A stretch of 64,000 nucleotides of DNA from Bythopirellula goksoeyrii (lineage in GTDB: Bacteria > Planctomycetota > Planctomycetia > Pirellulales > Lacipirellulaceae), in the NCBI RefSeq assembly GCF_008065115.1, contig NZ_CP042913.1, positions 4,719,257-4,783,256 on the forward strand, in the 5' to 3' direction. The position numbers and the translations under genes are program-made. Shown here piece after piece: positions 27,130 to 36,315 of this stretch (position 1 is its first letter; each line of letters opens with the position of its first letter). Under the pieces are notes generated by a model that saw only the letters and a program-made list of their open reading frames with translations, did no database searches and was not told the DNA's origin.

Positions 27130-27936
27130 TTGTCCCGATTGCCTACAACACGTGATATCCGAGGCCAGCTGATATTCCTCGGCACCGGTACTTCGGTGGG
27201 AGTTCCTGCCATTGGCTGTGGGTGTGAAGTTTGCACGAGTACCGATCCACACAACAACCGCACTCGGTGCAGTTTGGTATTGGGGCTCGAAGCAGGAAAT
27301 CTATTGATCGACACTTCCCCCGACCTGCGCACCCAACTCTTGCGCGAAAAAATTGGTATAGTTCAGGCCGTTCTCTACACCCATGAGCATGCCGACCACA
27401 TCTTCGGACTCGATGATTTGAGATTGATGCAGTTCTACCTTGGCGGTCCTGTACCATTGTATTGCGAGCAACAGGTGGAGGATCGTATTCGCAAGTCCTT
27501 CGACTACGCGTTTCGCGATCCGAGTGGCTTGCACCGTGGGGCCGTTCCACAATTGCAAATGGAGAGAATAGGCCTGGAGCCCTTTAAGGTACTCGGAACC
27601 CCGGTTATTCCGCTTCGTCTAGAGCATGGGCCGCATTGCCAAGTACTCGGATTTCGCTTCGGTGATGTGGCTTACTGTACCGACACGAATTCGATTCCCG
27701 TCGAAAGCATGAAAAAGCTCCGCGATTTAGAAGTGCTAATCCTCGACTGCCTGAGATTCAATCCTCATACGACACACTTTAGTCTAGATGAAGCGCTGGC
27801 AGTTGCAGAAGAACTCGCGCCGCGCAGGACACTGCTGACACACCTATCGCACGAACTGGATCACGCCAAAGTAAGCGCTAAACTCCCTGCCGGAGTGGAA
27901 CTAGCCTATGACGGCCTGAGCGTTCCACTCCAATGA
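27130..27936 (+). CDS. PhnP-like MBL-fold phosphodiesterase/hydrolase
   Basis: A 268-residue metallo-beta-lactamase-fold protein. The binuclear metal motif is YTHEHADHIFGLDDLR, and further ligands are Asp in YCTDTNS and His in LTHLSHELDH. The start LIFLGTGTSVGVPAIGC with a following C-x2-C resembles PhnP and related cyclic phosphodiesterases. No phosphonate genes are near, so a general nucleic acid or cyclic phosphate role is equally possible. No ATG fits; the TTG at 27130 is preceded by AGGAA (caggaaccatcca). It lies 29 bases after trpD. Confidence 0.82.
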   Translation: MSRLPTTRDIRGQLIFLGTGTSVGVPAIGCGCEVCTSTDPHNNRTRCSLVLGLEAGNLLIDTSPDLRTQLLREKIGIVQAVLYTHEHADHIFGLDDLRLMQFYLGGPVPLYCEQQVEDRIRKSFDYAFRDPSGLHRGAVPQLQMERIGLEPFKVLGTPVIPLRLEHGPHCQVLGFRFGDVAYCTDTNSIPVESMKKLRDLEVLILDCLRFNPHTTHFSLDEALAVAEELAPRRTLLTHLSHELDHAKVSAKLPAGVELAYDGLSVPLQ

Positions 27937-27972
27937 AGTAGCTTCTTTCTCGCTTCTTAGCTTGAACCTAAG

Positions 27973-30177
27973 TTACTTCGCCAGGGCGACATTATCTTCG
28001 TGCAACAATTCAAGATAATCGAGTGCAATCGCAATGACCTCTTCGTTGTAGGGCGTCATCGGAAATACCGGACTATCTTTGTCTTCGAGACTCTCGAACA
28101 TTTCTTCTTGATCTTTGTCCGAATTAACTTCAGCACGCTCAGCTAGGAACTTTTCCTTATTGAGCGTCACTGTGGGCTCTTGCTGACGTTTGATAATCTG
28201 ATCGATCTTTTGCTGTTCTTTGATGAAGAACTCTGCTTTGGCTTCACGAGCAGCGGACCGTTGCTTCAATTGCTCGATCATGGGAGCCGAAACCGCGTGG
28301 TAATTGTCATGTGGTTGTGGCGCGACCCGGTCGAACTTAAGAGCATAATCCAAATCTGCCTCGCCGATTCCTTCCCAATAGCTCGTGCGATAGGGAATCT
28401 CAACATCAGAGACAACACCACGGTTCTGCGTGCTGTCTCCGCTGGGTCGATAGAATTGCTGGATGGTCATCTTAAGGGCACCCAGATTAGGAGCTTCTTG
28501 CAGTGGCAAGATTTGCGTCCCAAGTTCGAACAATTGCTGAACGGTTCCCTTTCCATGGGTTGAGTGGTCGCCAATCACTAGTCCACGACCATAGTCCTGA
28601 ATCGCTCCGGCAAAAATCTCGCTAGCGCTGGCACTAAATCGATTGATAAGCACAATCAACGGTCCCGACCACACTTCGCCGGCTTCTTCGTCGGGATAAG
28701 GCTGAACTCGACCGTCAGGACCCTTAACCTGGACCACAGGACCCTTGTCAATAAATAAGCCCGTGGCTTCCACCGATTCAGGAAGCGAGCCACCTCCATT
28801 GAAGCGAAGATCCATTACGACAAGGTCGACGTTCTGCTTGTTGAATTCTTCGAGTAACCTGCGAACGTCCCGAGTCGTGCTTTTGAAGTCCACTTTGCCG
28901 GCCCGACGACCTTCCATATCCATGTAAAAGCTCGGCAGACTGATAACGCCGATGCGTCGCGAGGGACCATTCGATCCCTTTTGTTGTTCTAAGATCTTGC
29001 CTGTAACATTCTCCACAGTTTCGGTTTCGGGCACGATCGAGTCAACCGCATGAGAGTGCTCGTCGGAAGCGGTCGGATCCGTGGCAGGAGTTTCCTGGAT
29101 CGGACGCTCTAAGATCTCGCTACGAGCCTCGCTGTCTTTTAATTCAATACGCGCCCGCGTTATGTCGTAAATCTTACGACCGGACTTGTCAGCTGGCATG
29201 ACTTCGAGCCGCACGATCGTGTTCGGCTTACCCCGGATCAATTGAACGACATCGTTAATCTTCATGTCGACGATATCGACAAATTCGCCATCAGTTCCCT
29301 CGGCAACGCCAACAATGACGTCTTCAATTTTGAGTCGTCCATCCTTGTCGGCTGCTCCACCGGGTACGATCCGGCGAACGATGGTTTCACCATACTTGGA
29401 TTCGAGTGATGCTCCGATTCCATCAAGCTCCAGGCGCATCTGAATCGTAAAATTATCCAAATTGCTTGGAGACATGTAACTGGAATGGGGGTCGAAGCTG
29501 GTCGTGATCGCAGTGAGGAAATCCTCCAACAATTCGTCATTACTGTGTTGTTCCCAGTTGCGCTGAATACCACGGTACCTCTTGTGTAGTTTTTCAACGG
29601 CTTCTTCTTGGGGAACCTCGTCAGCTAGTTCCAATAGCAAATCGTATTTGACCCGCTTGCGCCACCTTTCGTTGAGTTCTTCTTTTGTCTTGGCGTAGCC
29701 CCATTCATCGGGATCACGAATCATGGTTTCATCAAGCGTGAAATCATGCTCGTCGTCGATGTATACTTGAGCGACGGCAACTTGCTCATTGACCCGCTGC
29801 AGGAATCGATCGAAGATCTTCTTGGCGATTTTCACATCCCCAGACTTAACGTAGTCATCTAGATTGTCACGCTCGGCCATGAATTCATCTACGTCGCTCT
29901 GTAGAAAAAACAGTTTCATGCGATCGAGGCTCTTAAGAAACATGTCGAGAGCCCGATGCGAAATCTCATCGTCCATCTGCATTTCAGAGAGATGCCTGCG
30001 ATCCATCAGCGCGGCTACCATAATTGCAATATGGCGATCAACGCGCGTGGGATCCGTAGGCTTGGCGACTACGGTCGGAACCAATAGCGCTGTCGCCAAA
30101 CATATGGTCGCTAGTGAGGCCAACACGAAATTGCGAAAAGGCCGTGACAGCCCGAAACGCTCTCCGTCAAAAAACAT
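27973..30177 (-). CDS. prc: Carboxy-terminal (tail-specific) processing protease, Prc type
   Basis: A periplasmic S41 protease of 734 residues. An N-terminal hydrophobic segment (FVLASLATICLATALLVP) serves for export. A helical domain is followed by a PDZ domain (LDGIGASLESKYGETIVRRI region) and the S41 core, with nucleophile Ser in SASASEIFAGAIQDYGRG and Lys in GKGTVQQLF, as in E. coli Prc. Such enzymes trim lipoproteins and regulate peptidoglycan hydrolases. The ATG at 30177 is preceded by AGAGGG at six bases; an ATG five codons upstream has no such site. Minus-strand neighbours upstream are exported proteins. Confidence 0.92.
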   Translation of the reverse strand: MFFDGERFGLSRPFRNFVLASLATICLATALLVPTVVAKPTDPTRVDRHIAIMVAALMDRRHLSEMQMDDEISHRALDMFLKSLDRMKLFFLQSDVDEFMAERDNLDDYVKSGDVKIAKKIFDRFLQRVNEQVAVAQVYIDDEHDFTLDETMIRDPDEWGYAKTKEELNERWRKRVKYDLLLELADEVPQEEAVEKLHKRYRGIQRNWEQHSNDELLEDFLTAITTSFDPHSSYMSPSNLDNFTIQMRLELDGIGASLESKYGETIVRRIVPGGAADKDGRLKIEDVIVGVAEGTDGEFVDIVDMKINDVVQLIRGKPNTIVRLEVMPADKSGRKIYDITRARIELKDSEARSEILERPIQETPATDPTASDEHSHAVDSIVPETETVENVTGKILEQQKGSNGPSRRIGVISLPSFYMDMEGRRAGKVDFKSTTRDVRRLLEEFNKQNVDLVVMDLRFNGGGSLPESVEATGLFIDKGPVVQVKGPDGRVQPYPDEEAGEVWSGPLIVLINRFSASASEIFAGAIQDYGRGLVIGDHSTHGKGTVQQLFELGTQILPLQEAPNLGALKMTIQQFYRPSGDSTQNRGVVSDVEIPYRTSYWEGIGEADLDYALKFDRVAPQPHDNYHAVSAPMIEQLKQRSAAREAKAEFFIKEQQKIDQIIKRQQEPTVTLNKEKFLAERAEVNSDKDQEEMFESLEDKDSPVFPMTPYNEEVIAIALDYLELLHEDNVALAK

Positions 30178-30419
30178 GACAATCCCTCTCATTGTTACGC
30201 TTAGTAAACTATTGCGTCTGAAGTAAATGATATGCCTGCAACTACGGTAAGATAGGTGTCCAGGCAAATCGTCGCAGATGGGCATCAAGCCCGAAATAGG
30301 TTGTTGTCATAGTACAAGGCGAGCCCGATGCGGACAAGATCGACACACACGGGGCAAAGTCGCAACATTTAGCTATGAACCGACTTCCGGCTCTACAATG
30401 GGACCGAAATGCGGACAAT

Positions 30420-31427
30420 CTATTTCGCTTGAGACGTTCTGCCAGGAAGACTCGTTCCGTCGTCTTGTACGGAATCACCAGCGGCGGGGTTCACTCCAAA
30501 ATCAAGCAATTTGAGCACGCTCCAGCGATTAGGCTGAGCGTCGGCGTTGAAATCCGTGGACCAGGCTTGTGCCTCGCCACCTGGAATCTTCGAAGATATC
30601 ATCCTGATACTTTGAATGCTCCCTTTTTCTCGAAAGCGAACAGACTTTTCGCAGACGCAAGGGACAAGCTGATCTCCTATCAACAGGGGAACGTGTTCTG
30701 CAACAAGACCTGATGTATCCGTGGGAGTGGTCGCAACAGGCACTTGTTCTGCCTCCTCGAATGTTTCACGACGAAGGAAATGAGGAAACTTTTCAGCCGA
30801 ATAGTAAACGCGGTCTCGCAGATTCTGAGCATCTTCGCCGTAAAGTACATCCCAAACCTCGCACTCAATGGGACGCTCATCGAGCATGACAATCTCGTCA
30901 TCGCGTCGAGAAATGGAAAAGACGACACCAGGCCGATCAGTTAAGAGCCTCAATATCCTAGTATTGACGGGTCCCACAATCTGTTTGCCAGAGACTTCTA
31001 CCGTTGCCTGGGTTTCCAGTACATAACTGTCTTCGGCAATTGCCTTCAAAGTCTCCTTTTGAAGGGTCACACTTCGACCATAGATTTTTCCAGAAGCATC
31101 AAAGGTTTCGGTAGTGATTTCAATTTCTCTCCACGAACCAATCGGGAACTTAGCCCAAAGATGATGCTGTGAAGGATAGGTGAATTGTTCTTGATCAGAC
31201 CTTGTCTTTTCACTCTTCGATGTAGGTTCTGCAGGTTGCCCCAAGTCTACCGATGCTGTGCTCTCCAGCTCTGGTTTCAATTCAGCATCGGCCTGCGTTC
31301 GGTCGTCACCGGCAGTCAAGACTGCTGACACCTGCTCTGCAGGAAGTTTTTCCTTAGCAAATAAGCTAGGAGCCAAGAGGCTATTTGCAAAAAAGAGACA
31401 GACAATGGCGGTAGTGAAATTCAGCAA
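30420..31427 (-). CDS. Exported protein of unknown function
   Basis: A 335-residue protein with a signal peptide (AIVCLFFANSLLAPSLFA, cleavage before KEK), an acidic low-complexity linker to about residue 85, and a folded region that starts near YPSQHHLWAKFPIGSWREI and contains a predicted beta-rich part up to residue 300. I recognise no catalytic motif. It lies on the minus strand ahead of the Prc-type protease with a 242-base gap. No ATG is available near the signal peptide; the TTG at 31427 follows GGAA at eight bases. Probably periplasmic. Confidence 0.65.
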   Translation of the reverse strand: MLNFTTAIVCLFFANSLLAPSLFAKEKLPAEQVSAVLTAGDDRTQADAELKPELESTASVDLGQPAEPTSKSEKTRSDQEQFTYPSQHHLWAKFPIGSWREIEITTETFDASGKIYGRSVTLQKETLKAIAEDSYVLETQATVEVSGKQIVGPVNTRILRLLTDRPGVVFSISRRDDEIVMLDERPIECEVWDVLYGEDAQNLRDRVYYSAEKFPHFLRRETFEEAEQVPVATTPTDTSGLVAEHVPLLIGDQLVPCVCEKSVRFREKGSIQSIRMISSKIPGGEAQAWSTDFNADAQPNRWSVLKLLDFGVNPAAGDSVQDDGTSLPGRTSQAK

Positions 31428-31603
31428 TCTAGCGATTCCAAATGACGAAAAAGGAACGACGCAATTTGACGAGATCAGATACCCATGATAATTGCTATTA
31501 TAAACTTTGCCAGTGGTAGAACAGAGTGGGCGAAAACAGAGTGAACTAAGAGACTCCCGCCTTTATGCAGTAGAAAATGAGTCTATCCAACAAGCGCGAT
31601 CTA

Positions 31604-32704
31604 TCACTCGCAAGCGGCAACAAGGTGCTGATCCCAGCGGGGAAATACGCCACGCAAGTCAAGCCACACTTCTCCGTCCTGACTTTCATTTTGTTGGTCG
31701 CGGCAGTTGATTCGAGGTGTAGCCTCCAGAAAAGCGTCTCTGAGATTGTTGCCCTCCTCTCCATCCGGCTTGATGACAACCGCCCAAGAGTCGTTCGCCA
31801 GGCGGGCAGCATCCGATTCACACCAGACCGAAGTGCAGCGAGTTGGCTGGGCCGATGCAACATTTTTGCACGAGGTGAGAAGCGTAGCAATTCGTTGCGC
31901 CCTTTGTTCAAGATTCTCAAGCGGCGTAGTCAAAAGTTGCCACAAGGGAATCTGATGTGTTACACGGTCGCCGGATTGATAAATCTTCATCGTGGCACAG
32001 AGAGCAGCCAAGGTGAGTTCGTTAGCGGTGTTCTCATCGATGGGAGCATGACGAACACACTCGGCAATCTTTTCTTCTTTGCCGACGACAATTCCGCAAC
32101 TAGGCCCCCCCAGTAGTCCGGCACCATCGACGACAACCATATCTGCACTCTCTAATCTCTGTGCAATCGTCTCGTAGTGAACCAAACTAAAGTCTCCAGG
32201 GTTTAGTAGCCCTGCATAGCGAGCGACAATGACATTGCCACCAACAGCCCTGGCTGTTTTCTCAGCCACTGCAAAACTATGAGTGACCCAAGCACTCTCT
32301 GCGCCCGTGGTCTCAACGAGGGCCGTCGCAACACGGTCGGACAAGGTGGAATTCGCCGCTAAATACTCTGTTGATACACGTACGAGCTCGTCGACTGCCA
32401 CCTCGGCCAAAGGCGGGGTTGGCTGACAGTCGCCCAAAAGAATCCCCGTGGCATTAACACAGGGGATGGAACTCTCTGCAGGGCCAAGTAGTCGGCGTGC
32501 TAATCTTTCAGCCAACTGACCTACCGAAGGAATATTCCCCCAATCAGCACGTTGCCGAATGTTTGTTTGTAACTCCTCGAGAAATCCAGTTGCTCGTTGC
32601 GCAACAGTAGTTTGATTCACCCGTTTTACTACTCGGGCTACTGTAGGATGCGATAAGAGCTCGCCGAGCGAAGGGAGCTTGGAGAATGGTGATTCTGATT
32701 TCAT
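31604..32704 (-). CDS. SelA-like protein lacking the PLP lysine
   Basis: A 366-residue protein that aligns by eye with selenocysteine synthase SelA: an N-terminal KLPSLGELLSHPTVARVV, the CVNATGILL segment (SelA: INATG), ETTGAESAWV and LLGGPSCGIVVGK (SelA: DKLLGGPQAGIIVGK). SelA forms its PLP aldimine on the Lys just before LLGGP; here that residue is Gly196, and the Asp before it is Ala195. The region between residues 160 and 190 is shorter than in SelA. It is therefore unlikely to be a PLP enzyme acting on Ser-tRNA(Sec), and its role is unknown. The ATG at 32704 is preferred to an upstream TTG. Confidence 0.75.
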   Translation of the reverse strand: MKSESPFSKLPSLGELLSHPTVARVVKRVNQTTVAQRATGFLEELQTNIRQRADWGNIPSVGQLAERLARRLLGPAESSIPCVNATGILLGDCQPTPPLAEVAVDELVRVSTEYLAANSTLSDRVATALVETTGAESAWVTHSFAVAEKTARAVGGNVIVARYAGLLNPGDFSLVHYETIAQRLESADMVVVDGAGLLGGPSCGIVVGKEEKIAECVRHAPIDENTANELTLAALCATMKIYQSGDRVTHQIPLWQLLTTPLENLEQRAQRIATLLTSCKNVASAQPTRCTSVWCESDAARLANDSWAVVIKPDGEEGNNLRDAFLEATPRINCRDQQNESQDGEVWLDLRGVFPRWDQHLVAACE

Positions 32705-32828
32705 GAGAAGGCACAGCAATACGGAGTTAACTGGTCAAGTCCGTATTATCGTACTCTTTGAGTCAAGAGTCTAGCACCTGCATTTTAGCGAGTGATTCCC
32801 GCTCTGCCTGCGAGAATGTTCTGTGCGA

Positions 32829-33008
32829 TTACTTGATCCCTACTTGCTCAGGAGAGGGAAACGGGTCGTTCTTCGCTTCCTGAAGGATGCGCCGTTCGTT
32901 ATTCCATTTCCCGAGACCTGGCGGTGATGAGTCTTGCCAGGCTGTGCAACCGCTGACAAGTGTCCATGCCATGAAGGTCACGCCGATTGACCAGATATGT
33001 TTACGCAT
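32829..33008 (-). CDS. Small lipoprotein, 59 residues
   Basis: A very short gene with a complete lipoprotein signal: MRKHIWSIGVTFMAW, then TLVSGC with the lipobox ending at Cys21. The mature part of 39 residues ends in NDPFPSPEQVGIK and carries WNNERRILQEAK. It begins 43 bases after the exported protein gene at 33052-33513 on the same strand. No clear Shine-Dalgarno sequence is visible. The lipobox in a correct frame with its own ATG and stop makes it credible. Confidence 0.65.
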   Translation of the reverse strand: MRKHIWSIGVTFMAWTLVSGCTAWQDSSPPGLGKWNNERRILQEAKNDPFPSPEQVGIK

Positions 33009-33051
33009 GTTATTGTCAGACTCTTGTAACTAAGCCGCGTGGCGGCTGCTT

Positions 33052-33513
33052 CTAGGGATCAAGGCGAGGTTGAGACATCCACTCACCCACGGTCTGCGGG
33101 CCGCTGGATGGCTCAGGTTCTGCTGTGAACAACTTACTCCAGAAACCCTGCTTCTGCTGAGCAGACTGACGAGAACTAGATGCTGGAGATTCTTCGCCGC
33201 CAAATGTGAACATTTCCTTGGTGCCTTCCCATGCCTTGGCAGTACCAGTGCTAACTTTCTGGTACCCCGACTTTACGGGCCCAGTAATTGAGGACATGTC
33301 AGGCATCGACACCTTCGGCATCGTGATCTTGGGAAGTGGAATTGAGGGCCAACCGGTTTGCCGAACTTCCGAATCCTCATACATTTGAGGAGTACCACCT
33401 ACTGCTTCCGGTGCGCCTGCAGACTTAGCGCTGAGCGCTGTGAGTAGCATCATATGACAAGAAAGTACCGCAAACGTAAAGAATGCTTTATTGAATAAAT
33501 GAGAATGTGTCAT
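33052..33513 (-). CDS. Exported protein with PKxxM repeats
   Basis: A 153-residue protein with a signal peptide (FFTFAVLSCHMMLLTALSA) and a central Pro/Met-rich stretch, PLPKITMPKVSMPDM, which is a pentad-like repeat (P-K-x-x-M). After it come a Lys/Gly-rich segment (VKSGYQKVSTGTAKAW) and a C-terminus ending VGEWMSQPRLDP. No known domain is recognised. The ATG at 33513 has GGGAG ten bases upstream; the ATG at 33522 abuts that site and cannot use it. The small lipoprotein gene follows, so both are probably envelope proteins of one operon. Confidence 0.6.
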   Translation of the reverse strand: MTHSHLFNKAFFTFAVLSCHMMLLTALSAKSAGAPEAVGGTPQMYEDSEVRQTGWPSIPLPKITMPKVSMPDMSSITGPVKSGYQKVSTGTAKAWEGTKEMFTFGGEESPASSSRQSAQQKQGFWSKLFTAEPEPSSGPQTVGEWMSQPRLDP

Positions 33514-33755
33514 ACCAGTCATCTCCCGTACTTAGGCTGGAGTGTGCTAAAAGTATTCAACAAGTCACCCTGCCCTTCTACTGTTATTTGGGCCGGAAGT
33601 GTTCCAAATCTTGCCAATACCGTCCAGAGAGGTTTTTGCCAGCAGAATTTGAGCAAATCACAGCGAAAAACTCGAAACTTTAGTGCTCCTGCAGGGTTTT
33701 GATATGATAGCTGTCGAACAAGTGCCGTCCCAAAGCAAGAACCTTCCCCCGAGCT

Positions 33756-34832
33756 ATGCTATCCTTCAAAAATTACAAATCGATGATCGCAGCGGCATTG
33801 TCGCTGCAATTCGTTTCGGTAGGCTTAGCGGCAGCAAAGCCCGATGACTCCGCCGATCTGTTTACACGACTCGATAAAGATACCGACGGCCAGTTGAACT
33901 CGGCCGAGATATCAGACGAGTACTCCTTTCTCTTCCGCCGGCTAGTGAGGACAGCCGACTCCAACTCGGATGGACAACTTTCTATAGAGGAGTTTCAACA
34001 AGGAGTCTCTGCAGAGCGGCCTGAGAAACCGCTAGCGAAGAAAGTGAGTGCCGAATTGCCCGGTTCCGATGCCCTGCTCTTGTTACTGGCCTGGATGGAC
34101 ACAAACTCGGATCTGACCATCAAGTCCGACGAAGTACCCGCGAATCTAAAGACGTTGTATAACCAGATCCATCAGCAACTAAAATCAAAAGACAGCAGCC
34201 AATTTCGAATAAGGCAACTCCAACAACAGTCACCCCGCTTTACCCAATTGGCGCTCCGCTACACCCAACGCCAGCAGATTGATGTCGAGGTCGAGTTGTC
34301 CCTGCTCTCTGATGAGCAATATGCGCTGGTCGAGCGTCTTCGTGGCAAAGTTGAACCTGGAAAAGCCTTCTCAACCCGTGAAAATGCCGAGTCCATTTTC
34401 AGTCGATTGGATCGCGACGGGGATGGTGTTATCGCGATTGACGATCTTCCTGAAGAAGTGAAAGAGCGTTTCTTTGGTATGCTTCAAAGGGCGGACCAGA
34501 ACGGCGATCGACGAGTCACCGAAACAGAGTTCTTGGGCTTCCAGGGAAAGGTCTCGAAGTTCTCTGAAATGAACTCTAATCGTCCCGAAGTTACCAAACG
34601 AATCGCTCAGCTATTTCGTCGTGCCGACCGCAACAGTGATGGGATGCTCACTCGCCGGGAAGCTCCCCGGTTTCTGGCAGCGCGTTTCAATGAGATCGAC
34701 GCCGATGGAGACGGAAAACTAAGCCGCCAAGAACTGTCTAAGTCACTTGAGTTACAGAATAATGTTGCCCCAGAAATGTCGAACAAATCTTCTCCAAATC
34801 GCAAGAGTTCCTCAAAACGCCCCAAAAAATGA
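33756..34832 (+). CDS. Exported EF-hand protein
   Basis: A 358-residue protein with a signal peptide (MIAAALSLQFVSVGLAAAK) and up to seven EF-hand loops. Clear loops start at residues 40 (DKDTDGQLNSAE), 68 (DSNSDGQLSIEE), 219 (DRDGDGVIAIDD), 291 (DRNSDGMLTRRE) and 315 (DADGDGKLSRQE); those at 115 (DTNSDLTIKSDE) and 247 (DQNGDRRVTETE) lack the central Gly. The C-terminus is basic and Ser/Lys-rich. Exported EF-hand proteins are common in planctomycetes and probably bind calcium outside the cytoplasmic membrane. The specific role is unknown. Confidence 0.85.
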   Translation: MLSFKNYKSMIAAALSLQFVSVGLAAAKPDDSADLFTRLDKDTDGQLNSAEISDEYSFLFRRLVRTADSNSDGQLSIEEFQQGVSAERPEKPLAKKVSAELPGSDALLLLLAWMDTNSDLTIKSDEVPANLKTLYNQIHQQLKSKDSSQFRIRQLQQQSPRFTQLALRYTQRQQIDVEVELSLLSDEQYALVERLRGKVEPGKAFSTRENAESIFSRLDRDGDGVIAIDDLPEEVKERFFGMLQRADQNGDRRVTETEFLGFQGKVSKFSEMNSNRPEVTKRIAQLFRRADRNSDGMLTRREAPRFLAARFNEIDADGDGKLSRQELSKSLELQNNVAPEMSNKSSPNRKSSSKRPKK

Positions 34833-34846
34833 AAAACTCTTCCTCT

Positions 34847-34866
34847 GGGGGTGTTACACCGCCCCC
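34847..34866 (+). terminator. Possible terminator hairpin after the EF-hand gene
   Basis: GGGGGTGT (34847-34854) pairs with ACA-CCG-CCCCC up to 34866 with a three-base bulge, 14 bases after the stop codon. No T run follows, so it would be an atypical terminator or an mRNA-stabilising hairpin. Confidence 0.35.
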
Positions 34867-35050
34867 GAATCTCCGCTTCTCTCTCTAGAGAATCGTTTTT
34901 CCCCGCCCGAACCACGAACTATTTTGGTGTGTCGTGCGTATGATGGAAATAACAGACGCGAACTGGATTGTTCGCTGAAGGAACGAGGGATCGGCGGTAC
35001 AGGTCAATACTCCTGACACAAAAGTGTCCCCGTCGAGAAGAGGCAAGAAA

Positions 35051-35260
35051 ATGGCAAACTCACAATCTCCAGCACCCAGTCCTGCAGACGCACGCCACGA
35101 GTTACCTCCCGTAACTGTGGACGGTCATGCCTTGTTTGAATTCAGTTTGAAGTTGAACAGGGATCTCAAGCGACTTGAAACTCGCTTCGGTGCGAAAGAC
35201 AAGCAAAAGATTCCGTACTTCAGACAAACCTGGAAGCAGGCTCCCAACAAGCCCCGCTGA
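35051..35260 (+). CDS. Small protein of unknown function
   Basis: A 69-residue, mostly charged protein. The central part ALFEFSLKLNRDLKRLETRF is probably helical, and the N-terminus is Pro/Ala/Ser-rich. AGAGG is placed eight bases before the ATG at 35051 (agaggcaagaaa). It lies 78 bases before ispH on the same strand. No domain is recognised; the case for a real gene rests on the ribosome-binding site and the amphipathic helix. Confidence 0.45.
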   Translation: MANSQSPAPSPADARHELPPVTVDGHALFEFSLKLNRDLKRLETRFGAKDKQKIPYFRQTWKQAPNKPR

Positions 35261-35338
35261 GTTGTCGAATCTCTATGCCTGCGGTTATGATGTTGGAAGC
35301 ACCTTGCTTCAATCATTCCTCACCCAGGCTTTGTACTC

Positions 35339-36274
35339 ATGCGTGTTTTGTTGGCCAGCCCCCGTGGCTTCTGTGCGGGCGTAAATATGGCGATCGATGC
35401 TTTGGAACTGGCAATCCAGTCACTGCCCGGACCCATCTATGTTTACCACGAAATCGTCCACAACAAATACGTCGTGGATCGCTTCCGCTCTCAGGGAGTC
35501 GTTTTTGTTGATTCTCTGGCAGACGTACCTGAAGGTGCGACCCTCTTGTTCTCCGCTCACGGCGTCTCTCCAGAGGTCCGCCAACTGGCCCGCGACCGCA
35601 AACTACGGGCAATCGACGCGACTTGTCCGCTCGTGACGAAGGTCCATCTTGAAGCAATCAAGTACGCCAATCTGGGGTACACGATTTTTCTCATCGGCCA
35701 CGAGGGCCACGACGAAGTCATCGGCACCATGGGCGAAGCACCTGAAGCCATTGTACTTGTCGAAACTCCTGAGGAAGTCGATCGACTCACCGTGGTAGAC
35801 GAATCCAAAGTAGCTTATCTCACGCAAACCACACTCAGCGTTGACGACGCCAACCGAATCATCAAGCGAATACGGCAGCGATACCCCGACGTCGCCTCCC
35901 CACCCAAGGACGACATCTGCTACGCCACCCAAAATCGTCAGGAGGCGGTTTCGGTTCTTGCTGACAAGGCAGATCTCACCTTAGTGCTAGGAAGCCAGAA
36001 TAGCTCCAACAGCCAGCGACTGGCCGAACTCTCCCGCGAGAAAGGAGTGAATGCGCACCTCATCGATGGAGTCGAAGATATCGATCCAGACTGGTTCGAA
36101 AATGTCGACTCGGTCCTGGTAACCGCCGGGGCAAGTGCCCCTGAGGTCGTCGTGGAAGCCGTACTCGATTTTCTCCAAGACCGCTTCGACGCTACGGTTG
36201 AAGCCCGTACCCTCCGCACTGAAGATGTGTCGTTCCCATTGCCACGGGAGCTACGGGTGCTATCGACGCGCTAA
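35339..36274 (+). CDS. ispH: 4-hydroxy-3-methylbut-2-enyl diphosphate reductase
   Basis: Last enzyme of the MEP pathway; it makes isopentenyl and dimethylallyl diphosphate. The 311 residues hold the three [4Fe-4S] cysteines: C12 in RGFCAGVNMAID, C96 in DATCPLVTKVH and C194 in DICYATQNR, almost the E. coli spacing. GSQNSSNSQRL and the catalytic Glu region TQTTLSVDD are also present. The ATG at 35339 leads directly into the first cysteine motif. It converges on the prolyl oligopeptidase gene. Confidence 0.96.
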   Translation: MRVLLASPRGFCAGVNMAIDALELAIQSLPGPIYVYHEIVHNKYVVDRFRSQGVVFVDSLADVPEGATLLFSAHGVSPEVRQLARDRKLRAIDATCPLVTKVHLEAIKYANLGYTIFLIGHEGHDEVIGTMGEAPEAIVLVETPEEVDRLTVVDESKVAYLTQTTLSVDDANRIIKRIRQRYPDVASPPKDDICYATQNRQEAVSVLADKADLTLVLGSQNSSNSQRLAELSREKGVNAHLIDGVEDIDPDWFENVDSVLVTAGASAPEVVVEAVLDFLQDRFDATVEARTLRTEDVSFPLPRELRVLSTR

Positions 36275-36315
36275 GAACTGCATAGCTTTGAACCAATGTG
36301 AAACATAATATCCAC

